A stretch of DNA of 40,675 nucleotides from Planctomycetota bacterium (GCA_003669605.1 QWOP01000012.1:1-40675); one strand, 5' to 3'; shown: positions 1 through 8,837, counted from the stretch's first letter. Notes: generated by a model from the sequence alone, not told the origin. Translations and numbers: made by a program.

Positions 1-63
1 CGGGGGTGGGGTGAGGATGACGATCTGGACGATCTGCTAGCATCCGCTGCGAACCGAAGTTGA
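1..63 (+). CDS. 3' end of an unidentified upstream gene (partial)
   Basis: Frame 1 is open from the window edge to a TGA at 61-63 and reads as a hydrophilic, acidic C-terminus (GEDDDLDDLLASAANRS). Codon choice is consistent with coding. The protein cannot be identified from 20 residues. It ends about 55 bases before the alcohol dehydrogenase start on the same strand, so it may belong to the same transcription unit. Confidence 0.35.
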   Translation, partial: RGWGEDDDLDDLLASAANRS

Positions 64-118
64 GGCTCTGGCGAGATCGATGCCGCCGTGCTGAGCCGCC
101 GCTGTCAGGGGGGAAGTG

Positions 119-1318
119 ATGCCTGAAATCCGCCGGGAATTTGAAAACCACTTGCCGCGGAGGGTGGTGACGGGCCGGGGGTCGAGCAGCCACGTCGCGG
201 CCATCTGCCGGGCCAACGGGTGGCGGCGGGTGGTGCTAGTCAGCGATGCGGGGGTGGCCGCTGCCGGGCTCCTGGCGCGGGTCGCTGGCCCCCTCCAGGA
301 GGCCGGACTGCTTGGGGAGACGTGCGCGGAGGTGCCGGCCGAGCCACCGATCGTGGATGTCGACCGTCTGGCCCAGCGAATCCGGGCGAGTGGCGCTGAC
401 GTGGTGATTGGACTTGGTGGTGGGAGCGTGATGGACGCCGCCAAGGTTGCGGGACTGTGTGCGGGACGGGGCGGACAGGTGGCCGACTATGTCGGCGTCG
501 GGCGGGCGGGAGGACGGGGACTGCCATCGATCCTCATTCCCACCACTGCTGGCACGGGGTCTGAGGCGACGTTTGTGGCGATCCTCACCGATACCCTCTC
601 CGGTACCAAGGTGGGCGTTGTCGATCCCGCGATCCTGGCCGATGTGGCCGTCGTCGATGCGGCGCTGAGCGATGGCCTTCCTCCCGCAGTGACCGCCGCT
701 GCCGGGATGGATGCGCTGGTCCATGCGATCGAGGCGTTTATCGCCCGGGTGGCGACTCCGCTAGCCCGTGGACTGGCGCTTGAAGCGGCGCGGCTGATCG
801 GGCCGGCGCTCCCCCGCGTCTGTCGAGATCCAGCCGACACAGCGGCCCGTGATAAAATGGCGATCGGTTCGCATCTGGCGGGAATGGCGTTTGCCAATTC
901 ATCGTGCTGCGCCGTCCATGCCCTAGCCTTGCCACTCGGCGGAAGATTTCACCTTCCGCACGGCGTGATCACCGGTTGCTTCGCAGGAGAGGTGATGCGG
1001 CACAATGCCGGCATCAGCGCCGCCGATTTCGCTGCCCTGGCTGCGGCCCTGGGTTGGGGGGACATCTCCGCAGCAGGGTTTGCCGACAGGCTCGACGCCA
1101 CCGCCGCAGACATCGGCTTGGTGGCGCTGCTTGAAGGGGTGCCTGTGCCCGCCGACGCGATTCCTTCCATGGCACGCGACGCGGTGCAGATCCGCCGCCT
1201 CATGGACCCCAATCCGCGGCCAGTGAGCGAGGCGGATGCCGAACGGATCTATCGGTCTGTTCTCTATAGACAGGGCCGCACCGAGGGCCGTTTCGTGGTG
1301 GCTGGAAGCGGTGGGTGA
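119..1318 (+). CDS. Iron-type (group III) alcohol dehydrogenase
   Basis: A 399-residue cytoplasmic NAD(P)-dependent dehydrogenase of the Fe-ADH family, which interconverts alcohols and aldehydes or reduces related ketones. The dinucleotide-binding signature GGGSVMDAAK lies at residues 100-109. Metal ligands are visible as D198 and H202 (GMDALVHAIEAF), H267 and H281 (HALALPLGGRFHLPHG). Length matches the family, usually 380-400. The ATG at 119 was chosen over the GTG directly before it because the purine-rich GGGGGGAA at 108-115 serves it better. It is followed after 90 bases by an aldehyde dehydrogenase and then a sugar-acid dehydratase, suggesting handling of an aldehyde from sugar-acid breakdown. 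The exact substrate is not determinable; maleylacetate reductase-like or lactaldehyde/glycolaldehyde reductase roles are alternatives. Confidence 0.92.
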   Translation: MPEIRREFENHLPRRVVTGRGSSSHVAAICRANGWRRVVLVSDAGVAAAGLLARVAGPLQEAGLLGETCAEVPAEPPIVDVDRLAQRIRASGADVVIGLGGGSVMDAAKVAGLCAGRGGQVADYVGVGRAGGRGLPSILIPTTAGTGSEATFVAILTDTLSGTKVGVVDPAILADVAVVDAALSDGLPPAVTAAAGMDALVHAIEAFIARVATPLARGLALEAARLIGPALPRVCRDPADTAARDKMAIGSHLAGMAFANSSCCAVHALALPLGGRFHLPHGVITGCFAGEVMRHNAGISAADFAALAAALGWGDISAAGFADRLDATAADIGLVALLEGVPVPADAIPSMARDAVQIRRLMDPNPRPVSEADAERIYRSVLYRQGRTEGRFVVAGSGG

Positions 1319-1408
1319 GGATCAGAGCGGTCGCGGGTGCCCTTTTTTCTCTGTGACACCCCCTTTGAGCCCACTTGAGCCCCCTGCACTGAAGAGGACG
1401 CGATCATC

Positions 1409-2881
1409 ATGAAGACGGTTCCTGCATTCTGGTTTGAGCCCCAGCCGTGGATCGATGGCTGCTGGCATCGGGGAACCGAACCTTGCGCCGTCCGCAATCC
1501 CGCCACCGGGGAGATCCTCGCCACAGTAGCGAGGGCCGACGCGGCACTGACGGCGCGGGCCATCGACAGTGCGGCGGTGGCGCTGGCGGCGTGGAAAGAG
1601 TGTCCGGCGGCAGAAAGGGGGGAGATCCTCAAACGGACTGCCGGATTATTGATTTCCCGCCGAGACGCATTTGCCCGCCTGCTGACTGCAGAGCAGGGAA
1701 AACCCTGGGCCCAGGCCGCGGGCGAGGTCGACTACGCCGCCAGTTTTTTTCAGTGGTTCGGTGAGGAGGCCAGACGGGTGCAGGGGAGAATCGTTCCCCA
1801 TCCCCAGGCGGGCCGCGAATTCCTCGTCGAGCACCGGCCGGCCGGAGTCGCTGGCCTCATCACCCCCTGGAATTTCCCCCTTGCGCAAGGGGCGAAGAAG
1901 GTGGCTGCGGCACTCGCCGCCGGGTGCACTGCCGTTTGGAAACCTGCGGAGGTGACGCCGCTGGTGGCATTGGCACTGGCGCCGCTGCTGGCGGAGGCGG
2001 GTCTCCCTGCGGGCGTCCTCCAAATCCTCCCCGGTCAGGGGAGTGTCATCGGACCTGTTCTCGCTTCGCATCCGGCGGTGGCTGTACTCAGCCTTACCGG
2101 CTCGACCGCCACCGGCAGTGGGTTGATGGCGGCAGCAGCCGCGGGCATCAAGCGGGTGTCGCTGGAACTCGGCGGCAACGCTCCGTTCATCATCCTCCCT
2201 GACGCCGATCTTGAGTTGGCCGCCAACGATCTGGTGCGCTTGAAGACCTTCGTCTCTGGGCAGGTGTGCGTGACAGCCAATCGGGTGTTCGTGCATCAGT
2301 CGGTCGAAGGCTTGGTGATTGAGAAAGTGGCTGCGCGGCTGGAGGCGTTGCGGGTGGGGAATGGTCTGGCCGACGGCATCGATGCCGGGCCACTGATCCA
2401 TAGAGGTGCCTGTGATGGGGTCGGCGCCCTGGTCGCCGAAGCGGTTGCCGACGGTGCGCGGGTGGTGGTTGCCAACCACAGTTACCTGTCTGATTCCGCC
2501 CTCGACACCAACGCCTTTTTCCCGCCAACGCTTCTCAGCGGCGTCCATGATTCGATGCGCTTAGCCCGCGAGGAGATTTTCGGTCCGGTGATCCCACTGC
2601 TCTCCTACCGGACGGTTGCCGATGCGGTGGAACGGGCCAACGCCACTCCCTACGGACTTGCCGCGTATGTGTATGGTGCCGATCTGGCCCGCTGCCGGGC
2701 GGTGGCGTCAAGACTCGAGGTGGGGATTGTGGGAGTCAATGAGTGGCGGCCGCTGAAGGCCGAGATTCCCTTCGGAGGGGTCAAGCACAGCGGCATCGGT
2801 GCCGAGGGGGGAGAGGAGGGGATCCGCGAGTTTCTCGAGACACGGGTGGTGTCGATGCCGAAAGCGGGGATTGAAGGATGA
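1409..2881 (+). CDS. NAD(P)-dependent aldehyde dehydrogenase, succinate-semialdehyde / alpha-ketoglutarate-semialdehyde type
   Basis: A 490-residue ALDH-superfamily enzyme that oxidises a semialdehyde to the acid. Visible residues are N155 in the PWNF motif, K178 in WKPAE (cofactor binding), general base E253 in the LELGG motif, and nucleophile C287 in GQVCVTANR. The LELGGNAPF signature and the C-terminal FGGVKHSGIGAEGG segment resemble GabD-like succinate-semialdehyde dehydrogenases. That subfamily also contains the alpha-ketoglutarate-semialdehyde dehydrogenases of oxidative pentose pathways, which fits the dehydratase encoded next. A GAAGAGGA ribosome site at 1391-1398 supports the ATG at 1409. 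The stop overlaps the next start by 4 bases (ATGA), implying translational coupling. Family certain, substrate inferred from neighbours. Confidence 0.92.
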   Translation: MKTVPAFWFEPQPWIDGCWHRGTEPCAVRNPATGEILATVARADAALTARAIDSAAVALAAWKECPAAERGEILKRTAGLLISRRDAFARLLTAEQGKPWAQAAGEVDYAASFFQWFGEEARRVQGRIVPHPQAGREFLVEHRPAGVAGLITPWNFPLAQGAKKVAAALAAGCTAVWKPAEVTPLVALALAPLLAEAGLPAGVLQILPGQGSVIGPVLASHPAVAVLSLTGSTATGSGLMAAAAAGIKRVSLELGGNAPFIILPDADLELAANDLVRLKTFVSGQVCVTANRVFVHQSVEGLVIEKVAARLEALRVGNGLADGIDAGPLIHRGACDGVGALVAEAVADGARVVVANHSYLSDSALDTNAFFPPTLLSGVHDSMRLAREEIFGPVIPLLSYRTVADAVERANATPYGLAAYVYGADLARCRAVASRLEVGIVGVNEWRPLKAEIPFGGVKHSGIGAEGGEEGIREFLETRVVSMPKAGIEG

Positions 2882-4644
2882 CCAGCCCTTTGCGCTCGGA
2901 ACAGTGGTGGAACGATCCCAGTAATCCCGGCATGACCGCGCTCTATCTGGAGCGATTCCTCAACTCGGGGCTGACATCAGGAGAGCTCCAGGGGGGGCGG
3001 CCGGTGATCGGCATCGCTCAGTCAGCAAGCGACCTCACTCCCTGCAACCGGGTCCACCTCCAGTCGGTGGCACGGCTGTGCGACGGCGTCCGCGATGCCG
3101 GGGGATTGCCGCTGGTGTTCCCCATGCATCCGCTTCAGGAGTCGGCTCGGCGACCGACGGCGGCCCTCGACCGCAATCTCGCCTACCTCGGGCTCGTCGA
3201 GATTCTCCACGGGTATCCGCTCGACGGCGTGATCTTCACGACTGGGTGCGACAAGACGACACCGGCGGCGCTGATGGCCGCGGTCACCTGCAACCTCCCG
3301 GCGCTGGTCTTCAACGGCGGACCGATGCTCAATAGTTACCTCGACGGCGAGGTGGCAGGCGCCGGCACGATCATCTGGGAGGCACGACGGCGGCTGGCAG
3401 CCGGAGTGATCGATGAAAAGAAGTTTATGGATCTGCTTGCTGCTTCGGCGCCGAGCGTTGGGCATTGCAATGTGATGGGGACGGCGCTGTCGATGAACTG
3501 TCTGGCTGAGGCGCTCGGCATGGCGCTGCCTGGCACGGCCCAGATTCCTGCTCCCTACCGCGAGCGAGGGCAGGCGGCGCACGCCGCGGGGATGCGGATC
3601 GTGAGGATGGTGGAGGAAGATCTGCGGCCCAGCGCCATTGTGACCCGCGCGGCCCTCCTCAATTGCATCCGCGTCAATACGGCACTGGGCGGCAGCACCA
3701 ACTGCCCGCCCCACATCGTCGCCGTGGCTCGTCACGCCGGCGTTGAACTCGACATCCGTGACTGGGAATCGAGCGGCCACGATCTGCCGTTGCTCGTTGA
3801 CCTTCAGCCCGCTGGACAGCACCTCGGCGAGGATTTTCATCGGGCCGGCGGTCTGCCGACGGTGATGGCAGAATTGCTCCGGCACGGACTTCTCGACGGC
3901 ACACTGCTGACGGTCACCGGCAGAAGTGTGGCGGAGAACGTGGCCGCTGCGCCCCCCCCGGACGGGCGCGTGATCCGCGCCGTTGCCACTCCACTCCGCG
4001 AGCATGCCGGCTTCCTCGTCCTCTCCGGCAACCTTTTCCAAGCGGCTCTGCTGAAGAGCAGCGTGATCAGTGACAGCTTCCGCCGCCGCTATCTCTCGCA
4101 GCCCGGTGCCGAGGATACGTTTGAGTGCCGGGCAGTGGTCTTCGACGGCCCGGAGGACTATCACGCCCGGATCGACGACCCCGCCCTCGGCATTGACGAA
4201 ACATCGCTGCTGGTGATTCGTGGCTGCGGCACACTCGGCTTTCCGGGGAGCGGCGAGGTGGTGAACATGCTTCCCCCGCAGGCACTCGTCCGCCGCGGCA
4301 TCTCGGAACTGCCGACGCTCGGTGACGGCCGTCAAAGCGGCACCGCAGCGAGCCCCTCGATTCTCAACGCGTCGCCCGAAGCTTACGCCGGCGGTGGTTT
4401 GGCCCGGTTGCGAAGCGGTGACAGGGTGCGTGTTGATCTGCCGGCGCGGCGCGTCGATGCCCTGGTACCGGAGGAGGAGTGGGCCTCCCGCGACACCGCA
4501 GCGTGGGACCGCGTGCCGCCAGGGGCGACCCCCTGGCAGCAACTCTACCGCGATCATGTCGGCCAACTGGACACCGGCGGCTGTCTTGAGTTTGCCTGTG
4601 CCTTTCGCGACGTCTGTCGCAGCGTGCCCCGTCACAGTCACTAA
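2878..4644 (+). CDS. IlvD/Edd-family dehydratase, probably pentonate (arabinonate/xylonate) dehydratase
   Basis: A 588-residue Fe-S dehydratase. The three cluster cysteines are at C56 (SDLTPCN), C124 (TTGCDKTTPA) and C197 (GHCNVMGTA), the arrangement of [2Fe-2S] members. Length and the N-terminal pattern of a tryptophan-rich start, then ALYLERFLNSGLTSGELQGG and GIAQSASDLTPCN, resemble L-arabinonate/D-xylonate dehydratases more than dihydroxy-acid dehydratase of branched-chain amino acid synthesis. It would convert an aldonic acid to its 2-keto-3-deoxy derivative in the cytoplasm. It overlaps the aldehyde dehydrogenase gene by 4 bases. A Weimberg-like route would also need a ketodeoxypentonate dehydratase, which is not in the window. 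Family sure, sugar specificity inferred. Confidence 0.9.
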   Translation: MTSPLRSEQWWNDPSNPGMTALYLERFLNSGLTSGELQGGRPVIGIAQSASDLTPCNRVHLQSVARLCDGVRDAGGLPLVFPMHPLQESARRPTAALDRNLAYLGLVEILHGYPLDGVIFTTGCDKTTPAALMAAVTCNLPALVFNGGPMLNSYLDGEVAGAGTIIWEARRRLAAGVIDEKKFMDLLAASAPSVGHCNVMGTALSMNCLAEALGMALPGTAQIPAPYRERGQAAHAAGMRIVRMVEEDLRPSAIVTRAALLNCIRVNTALGGSTNCPPHIVAVARHAGVELDIRDWESSGHDLPLLVDLQPAGQHLGEDFHRAGGLPTVMAELLRHGLLDGTLLTVTGRSVAENVAAAPPPDGRVIRAVATPLREHAGFLVLSGNLFQAALLKSSVISDSFRRRYLSQPGAEDTFECRAVVFDGPEDYHARIDDPALGIDETSLLVIRGCGTLGFPGSGEVVNMLPPQALVRRGISELPTLGDGRQSGTAASPSILNASPEAYAGGGLARLRSGDRVRVDLPARRVDALVPEEEWASRDTAAWDRVPPGATPWQQLYRDHVGQLDTGGCLEFACAFRDVCRSVPRHSH

Positions 4645-4677
4645 CCACGTCTTCCTCCCTCCGGAGTCCCCCTCACC

Positions 4678-6180
4678 ATGGCACGTCCTCGCCGCGCTCT
4701 TTTTTTCGCCATCGCTGGGCTCGCCCTACTCGCGACCTCTGTTGCAGCGAGCGCTGCGGAACTGCCGCGGAGCACGCCAGAAGCGCAAGGCGTGTCGTCT
4801 GCCGACCTGCTGGCCTTCATCGAGGCCCTCGACGCCTGCGGCGATGCCGCGGTGGCCGATGGTATCCATAGTGTGATGCTCGTGCGACACGGAGCGGTCG
4901 TCGCCGAAGGGTGGTGGGCGCCGTACACGCCGCAGCTGCGTCATCAGCTCTACTCGCTCTCCAAGAGTTTTACTTCGACCGCCGTGGGAATCGCTGCGGC
5001 GGAGGGCAAACTGCAGATCAACGATCCGGTGCTCAGCTTCTTTCCGGCGGAAGCGCCGGCGGAGCCATCGGCGAACCTGAAGGCGATGCGCGTTGCCGAT
5101 CTGCTCCGGATGGCGACCGGTCATCAAGGGGAACCGCCGCAGGCGCGAAGTGAATCGTGGGTCCGGCAGTTCCTCGCCCATCCGGTGCCTTTCAAGCCCG
5201 GTACGCATTTTCTCTACAACACGCCGGCGACATTTATGCAGTCGGCCGTCGTCCAGAAGGCGACGGGGGAAAAACTTCTCGACTATCTCCAGCCGAGGCT
5301 CTTTGAGCCGCTCGGTATCGAGGGACCGACGTGGGAGGAGAGCCCGGAGGGGTTTTCAACCGGTGGATACGGTTTGAGCGTTTGCACTGACGACATCGCC
5401 AAGTTTGGGCAGATGCTCTTGCAGAAGGGGGAGTGGGAGGGAAAGCAGATTGTTCCTGCGGCCTGGGTCGAGGAGGCGTCGGCCCGGCAGGTGGCCAATG
5501 GCAGCAATCCCGAGAGCGACTGGGATCAGGGGTACGGCTATCAGTTCTGGCGCTGTCGGCATGGTGCCTTCCGGGGGGACGGGGCTTTTGGTCAGTACTG
5601 CGTCGTGCTCCCAGAGGAGGATGCAGTGCTGGCGATCACCTCGGGCACGCGCGACATGCAGCGCGTGCTCGACATCGCCTGGAAGAAGCTCCTGCCGGCG
5701 TTCCGCTCTGTGCCGCTGGCCGCGGATGACGTGGCGGCAGCGAAACTCGCTGCTCAGTGTGCGTCGCTCCAGGTGCCGCTCCCGCCGGCGGGGACCGCGC
5801 CGCAGAGTTTTGCCGGACGACCGTACCAATTCGGAGAGAATGGCGCGAAACTCGCTTCGGTGGCAGTTGAGCCGGGGGATGATGGCGACACGGTCGTGTT
5901 TATCGCCGATGGCAAGGAGCATCGCATTCCTTGTGGTCGGGGCACGTGGCGCCGCTGCGACGTGGCTTGGGGGGGGATGCCGGCGCGGCCGGCGGCTGTT
6001 GCCGGCGGTTGGGAGGGAGACTCGTTCACGTTGCGGATCTGTTTTGTCGAGACCCCATTTGTGACAACCGTGCGACTGCTCTTCGCCGGGGAAATCGTCC
6101 GCGTCAATTCTGAGGCGAACGTCGGCTTCGGTCCGGTGAAGCAGCCGGAGATGGTGGGAAAGGCGGCGGCGATCAATTGA
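4678..6180 (+). CDS. Exported serine hydrolase of the beta-lactamase/penicillin-binding (class C) superfamily
   Basis: A 500-residue protein with a Sec signal peptide (basic MARPRR, hydrophobic core to about residue 26, likely cleavage in ASAAE). The catalytic SxxK motif is S93-L-S-K96 within LYSLSKSFTS, followed by a Y180-N181 motif in FLYNTPATF. The length suits esterase/beta-lactamase-like hydrolases with an extra C-terminal beta-rich region (about 360-490). Role: periplasmic hydrolysis of an ester or amide; neither substrate nor antibiotic resistance can be read from sequence. It follows the dehydratase by 33 bases and probably belongs to the same operon, where an esterase could release a sugar acid or its ester. 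It converges with the LuxR-type gene, 39 bases apart. Confidence 0.88.
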   Translation: MARPRRALFFAIAGLALLATSVAASAAELPRSTPEAQGVSSADLLAFIEALDACGDAAVADGIHSVMLVRHGAVVAEGWWAPYTPQLRHQLYSLSKSFTSTAVGIAAAEGKLQINDPVLSFFPAEAPAEPSANLKAMRVADLLRMATGHQGEPPQARSESWVRQFLAHPVPFKPGTHFLYNTPATFMQSAVVQKATGEKLLDYLQPRLFEPLGIEGPTWEESPEGFSTGGYGLSVCTDDIAKFGQMLLQKGEWEGKQIVPAAWVEEASARQVANGSNPESDWDQGYGYQFWRCRHGAFRGDGAFGQYCVVLPEEDAVLAITSGTRDMQRVLDIAWKKLLPAFRSVPLAADDVAAAKLAAQCASLQVPLPPAGTAPQSFAGRPYQFGENGAKLASVAVEPGDDGDTVVFIADGKEHRIPCGRGTWRRCDVAWGGMPARPAAVAGGWEGDSFTLRICFVETPFVTTVRLLFAGEIVRVNSEANVGFGPVKQPEMVGKAAAIN

Positions 6181-6219
6181 CCGTCGCGGCGCGGAGCGAC
6201 TGAATCTGCCGGGTCGGCA

Positions 6220-6966
6220 TCAGTCGGCAGAGTTGCTGGCCATATCGAGGAGCGCTGCCGCAGCCGTCCGCGTCTGCACGCCGAGTTTGGCGAAGATGTT
6301 CTCGAGGTGCTTGCGAACAGTCAGCGCACTGATGGAGAGGCGTGTGGCGATGTCGGCATTTCTGAGGCCCCCATGCACGAGTTCGAGGACCTGTGTTTCA
6401 CGGGGGGTAAGTTTCTGCACCCGGGTTTCGTACGTTGCTCCGAATCCCCCCCGTCCCACCAGGAGCCCGGTAAGCACGCGACCGAAGAGCGATGCGGGCT
6501 CGACGACATTGGCGGGAAAGTGGTCGCCGTAACTGCCGGCGTGGATCACGACGAGCGTGCCGGGCTGGGTGATCATAAAGAGTGACACCATGTCGCGGTT
6601 CCCGTGAACCTTGTCAACAAGTTGGTAGTGGGGACGCTCGTGCCACACCGCATCGTCCTCCAAGGCGCTTCGCAGGTAGGCCCCCGGACCCTGTTGGAGA
6701 AAAGCGATTGTGCTCGGGTGCGTCGATGTCGGATCTTCGGTGGCCCAGAGGCTGGCAAAGAGACGCATGAGCCAGTGATCGTCCCGGAGCCGACCGTCGA
6801 CCGGCGACCAGATGTCGACCACTCCGGTCGCTTCCGTGCGGCGCATGAGGGAGTGGTAGTCGCTGGGTATCACGGCTGCCCAAGCCCGCAGCGCAGCGGC
6901 CGCCACATCGTCGTCGGTGGCGCCCATTGCCACATCGGCGAGGGCTTGGAGCACGGTTTGATCCAT
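6220..6966 (-). CDS. LuxR/NarL-type transcriptional regulator
   Basis: A 248-residue DNA-binding regulator. The C-terminal helix-turn-helix (about 183-245) is canonical: LTPRETQVLELVHGG, then NADIATRLSISALTVRKHLE and IFAKLGVQTRTAA. The N-terminal 175 residues match no receiver domain that I recognise: there is no clear phospho-acceptor pattern, so this is probably a sensory or ligand-binding region, possibly GAF-like. The frame stays open about 345 bases further upstream, but the ATG at 6966 is chosen because it has a strong AGGAAGGAG ribosome site five bases before it and the upstream extension is low-complexity. It is divergent from the CoA-transferase gene, 223 bases apart, so it may regulate that gene. 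Confidence 0.88.
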   Translation of the reverse strand: MDQTVLQALADVAMGATDDDVAAAALRAWAAVIPSDYHSLMRRTEATGVVDIWSPVDGRLRDDHWLMRLFASLWATEDPTSTHPSTIAFLQQGPGAYLRSALEDDAVWHERPHYQLVDKVHGNRDMVSLFMITQPGTLVVIHAGSYGDHFPANVVEPASLFGRVLTGLLVGRGGFGATYETRVQKLTPRETQVLELVHGGLRNADIATRLSISALTVRKHLENIFAKLGVQTRTAAAALLDMASNSAD

Positions 6967-6970
6967 CGAG

Positions 6971-6980
6971 ACTCCTTCCT
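6971..6980 (-). promoter_or_regulatory. Ribosome binding site that decides the regulator start
   Basis: On the minus strand this reads AGGAAGGAGT, a near-perfect Shine-Dalgarno sequence ending a few bases before the ATG at 6966. It rules against the longer in-frame start. Confidence 0.75.
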
Positions 6981-7003
6981 GCATCGCTCGGGCGGGGGGC
7001 AGC

Positions 7004-7030
7004 GACACCCACCGGCCGCGGCCAGGTGTC
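7004..7030. promoter_or_regulatory. Imperfect dyad in the divergent regulator/CoA-transferase spacer
   Basis: Arms GACACC (7004-7009) and GGTGTC (7025-7030) enclose a perfect 10-base palindrome GGCCGCGGCC (7014-7023). The two symmetry centres differ by about 1.5 bases. It lies in the 223-base gap between two divergent genes, where an operator for the LuxR-type regulator would be expected. It could also be a leader hairpin. No promoter with correct -35/-10 spacing was recognised nearby. Confidence 0.3.
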
Positions 7031-7189
7031 AGCGTAACTGCCGAGGGGAATTGACGACCACTATGATATTCGTCGCATGGTGGCGGAAGGGGCTTCTCGT
7101 ATGCTCCGCTCTTTGGAAACACCGTTCTCAGCGGCATGTTCCCGTGCTGCTGCAGGGGATGCTCCCTCCTCTTGCCTTTGGATACCAGC

Positions 7190-8770
7190 ATGTCCATGAC
7201 GTTGAAACAGCGGCTCGCCTTCGACGCAGTTGCCGCCTCCCTTCCCTGCGGTCTCGACGCCTCCAAGGTGTCGGTGGCGCACGGCGTGTCGTACGTGAAG
7301 AGCCCGGTCAAGGCCCATGACTATGCTGCCGGTGTGATGGCGGCCTTCGGCTCGGTCGTCGAGCATATCGGTACCGTCAGAGGACTCCCCGCGCAATCGA
7401 TGAAGCTCGACCGTCGACGCTGCGGGCTGCTCCTCAACAGCCTGCAGTTGCTCTTCCAGAATGGCTACAGCACGATCATGGACACCTGGGGCGTGAACCC
7501 TGACAACGGCACCTACCGGACGAAGGATGGCCGGCACGTGACGATGATCGGCCTCCATCCGCATCTCCGCGACCTGCTGCTCGTGGCGCTCAACTGCGTA
7601 AACACGGCCCAGGGGTTCCAAGCCGCCGTCGAAAAGAAGACGGCGCAGGAGCACGAGGACGAGGCGATCGCGAAGAATCTTCCGCTGGGCATCGTCCGCA
7701 CGCCCGAGGAGTGGGCCGCGCATCGGGTCGGGGCCGAAGTCCTCAAGCGTCCGCTCATCGACTTCGAGGGATCGGGGAGCGAGAAGAAGCGGCTCCTCGG
7801 AAAAGCACGACACCGACCGCTCGAGGGAGTGCGGGTGGTGGAGCTTACGCACGTGGTGGCCGGGCCGAACTGCGGCCGATTTCTCGCCGAGCAGGGGGCC
7901 GACGTGATCAAGGTGCAGCCGCCGATGGGCGACTGGGTGCTGCCGATCTGGCTGGATGCCAGCTGGGGCAAGAAAAACATCCTCCTCGACATCAAGGGGC
8001 GGCGTGGTCAGGCCCGCTTCCACGAACTCCTTGCCACGGCGGACGTCCTCATCGACGGCCAGCGGCCGGGTGTCCTCAACCGCATGGGGCTGGACGACGC
8101 GGGCTTGAGGGCCATCAATCCCAACCTCGTACGGGCTTCCCTCTCCTGCTTCCCGCTTGGCACGGCCTGGGGCGAGCGACCGGGCTTCGAACAGATCGCG
8201 CAGGCCGTGAGCGGCACGATGCACGTGCATTCCGCCGGCATGGAGGCTCCGACTGTCGTGCCGGCGCTGATCAACGACTACATCACCGGCTATTTGGTGG
8301 CAATCGGCGTGGTGGCCGCGCTTGCCGAGCGGGAAGAGCGGGGCGGCTACTACCACGTTGCCTCGTCACTCTCCCGCTGCTCGTCGCTCACGCCGCTGTT
8401 TGTCGAGCCGCTTGACGCCGAACCCTATGAGCCGGTGCGGATCAAGGATCTCATCGAGCACAGCATCGATCAGCCGTCGCCGGCTGGCACCTTTACGCGG
8501 ATCGCCCCGGCGGTGGAGTTCAGCCACACGCCGTCGATGGTCCACCGGCATCCGACGCTGATGAATTCGATGCCCGACACGACCGGCTGGGATGACGTTC
8601 CCACGACGGCCCCGGTGGTGCCGCATACGCCATCGAAGCTCGCTGCTGAGGGGGCGATCTATGGTCTCGTGGAATGCTTCGGCATCGAGGATCGTTCCGA
8701 CGGCGGCGGCATCATGAGCCTCGCGTCGAAGTCGCTCTTCGAGTACGTCAGGGCCCACCGCGAGGGGTGA
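7190..8770 (+). CDS. CaiB/BaiF-type (family III) CoA-transferase with permuted domain order
   Basis: A 526-residue protein. A typical family III N-terminal CoA-binding motif (LEGVRVVELTHVVAGPNCGR, then LAEQGADVIKVQPP) begins only near residue 210 rather than at the N-terminus. The likely catalytic aspartate follows in LINDYITGYLVAIG. The first 180 residues contain GTYRTKDGRHVTM and a LPLG...TPEEWAAHRVGAEVL segment, which resemble the part normally found after the catalytic half. These enzymes transfer CoA between carboxylic acids in the cytoplasm; substrates are unknown here. The ATG at 7190 was picked among in-frame starts (7136, 7190, 7196) because it is closest to where homology-like sequence begins; no strong ribosome site is seen. 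Confidence 0.85.
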   Translation: MSMTLKQRLAFDAVAASLPCGLDASKVSVAHGVSYVKSPVKAHDYAAGVMAAFGSVVEHIGTVRGLPAQSMKLDRRRCGLLLNSLQLLFQNGYSTIMDTWGVNPDNGTYRTKDGRHVTMIGLHPHLRDLLLVALNCVNTAQGFQAAVEKKTAQEHEDEAIAKNLPLGIVRTPEEWAAHRVGAEVLKRPLIDFEGSGSEKKRLLGKARHRPLEGVRVVELTHVVAGPNCGRFLAEQGADVIKVQPPMGDWVLPIWLDASWGKKNILLDIKGRRGQARFHELLATADVLIDGQRPGVLNRMGLDDAGLRAINPNLVRASLSCFPLGTAWGERPGFEQIAQAVSGTMHVHSAGMEAPTVVPALINDYITGYLVAIGVVAALAEREERGGYYHVASSLSRCSSLTPLFVEPLDAEPYEPVRIKDLIEHSIDQPSPAGTFTRIAPAVEFSHTPSMVHRHPTLMNSMPDTTGWDDVPTTAPVVPHTPSKLAAEGAIYGLVECFGIEDRSDGGGIMSLASKSLFEYVRAHREG

Positions 8771-8806
8771 TGCCAAGGCAGTTGCCCGCCCTTCCGACGC
8801 GCCTCA

Positions 8807-8837
8807 GCCCGCGGGGGCCATGGAGAGCCCCGCGGGC
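8807..8837. terminator. GC-rich hairpin between convergent genes (bidirectional terminator candidate)
   Basis: A perfect 10-base stem, GCCCGCGGGG (8807-8816) with CCCCGCGGGC (8828-8837), with an 11-base loop. It lies 37 bases after the CoA-transferase stop and just beyond the porin stop, where both transcripts should end. There is no T-run on either side, so it is not a textbook intrinsic terminator. Confidence 0.5.

Noticed and set aside
7051..7067. Promoter-like TTGACG and TATGAT before the CoA-transferase gene
   Set aside because: Only five bases separate the two boxes, far from the 16-18 needed.
6967..7311. Longer start for the LuxR-type regulator
   Set aside because: The extension is low-complexity and the strong ribosome site serves ATG 6966.
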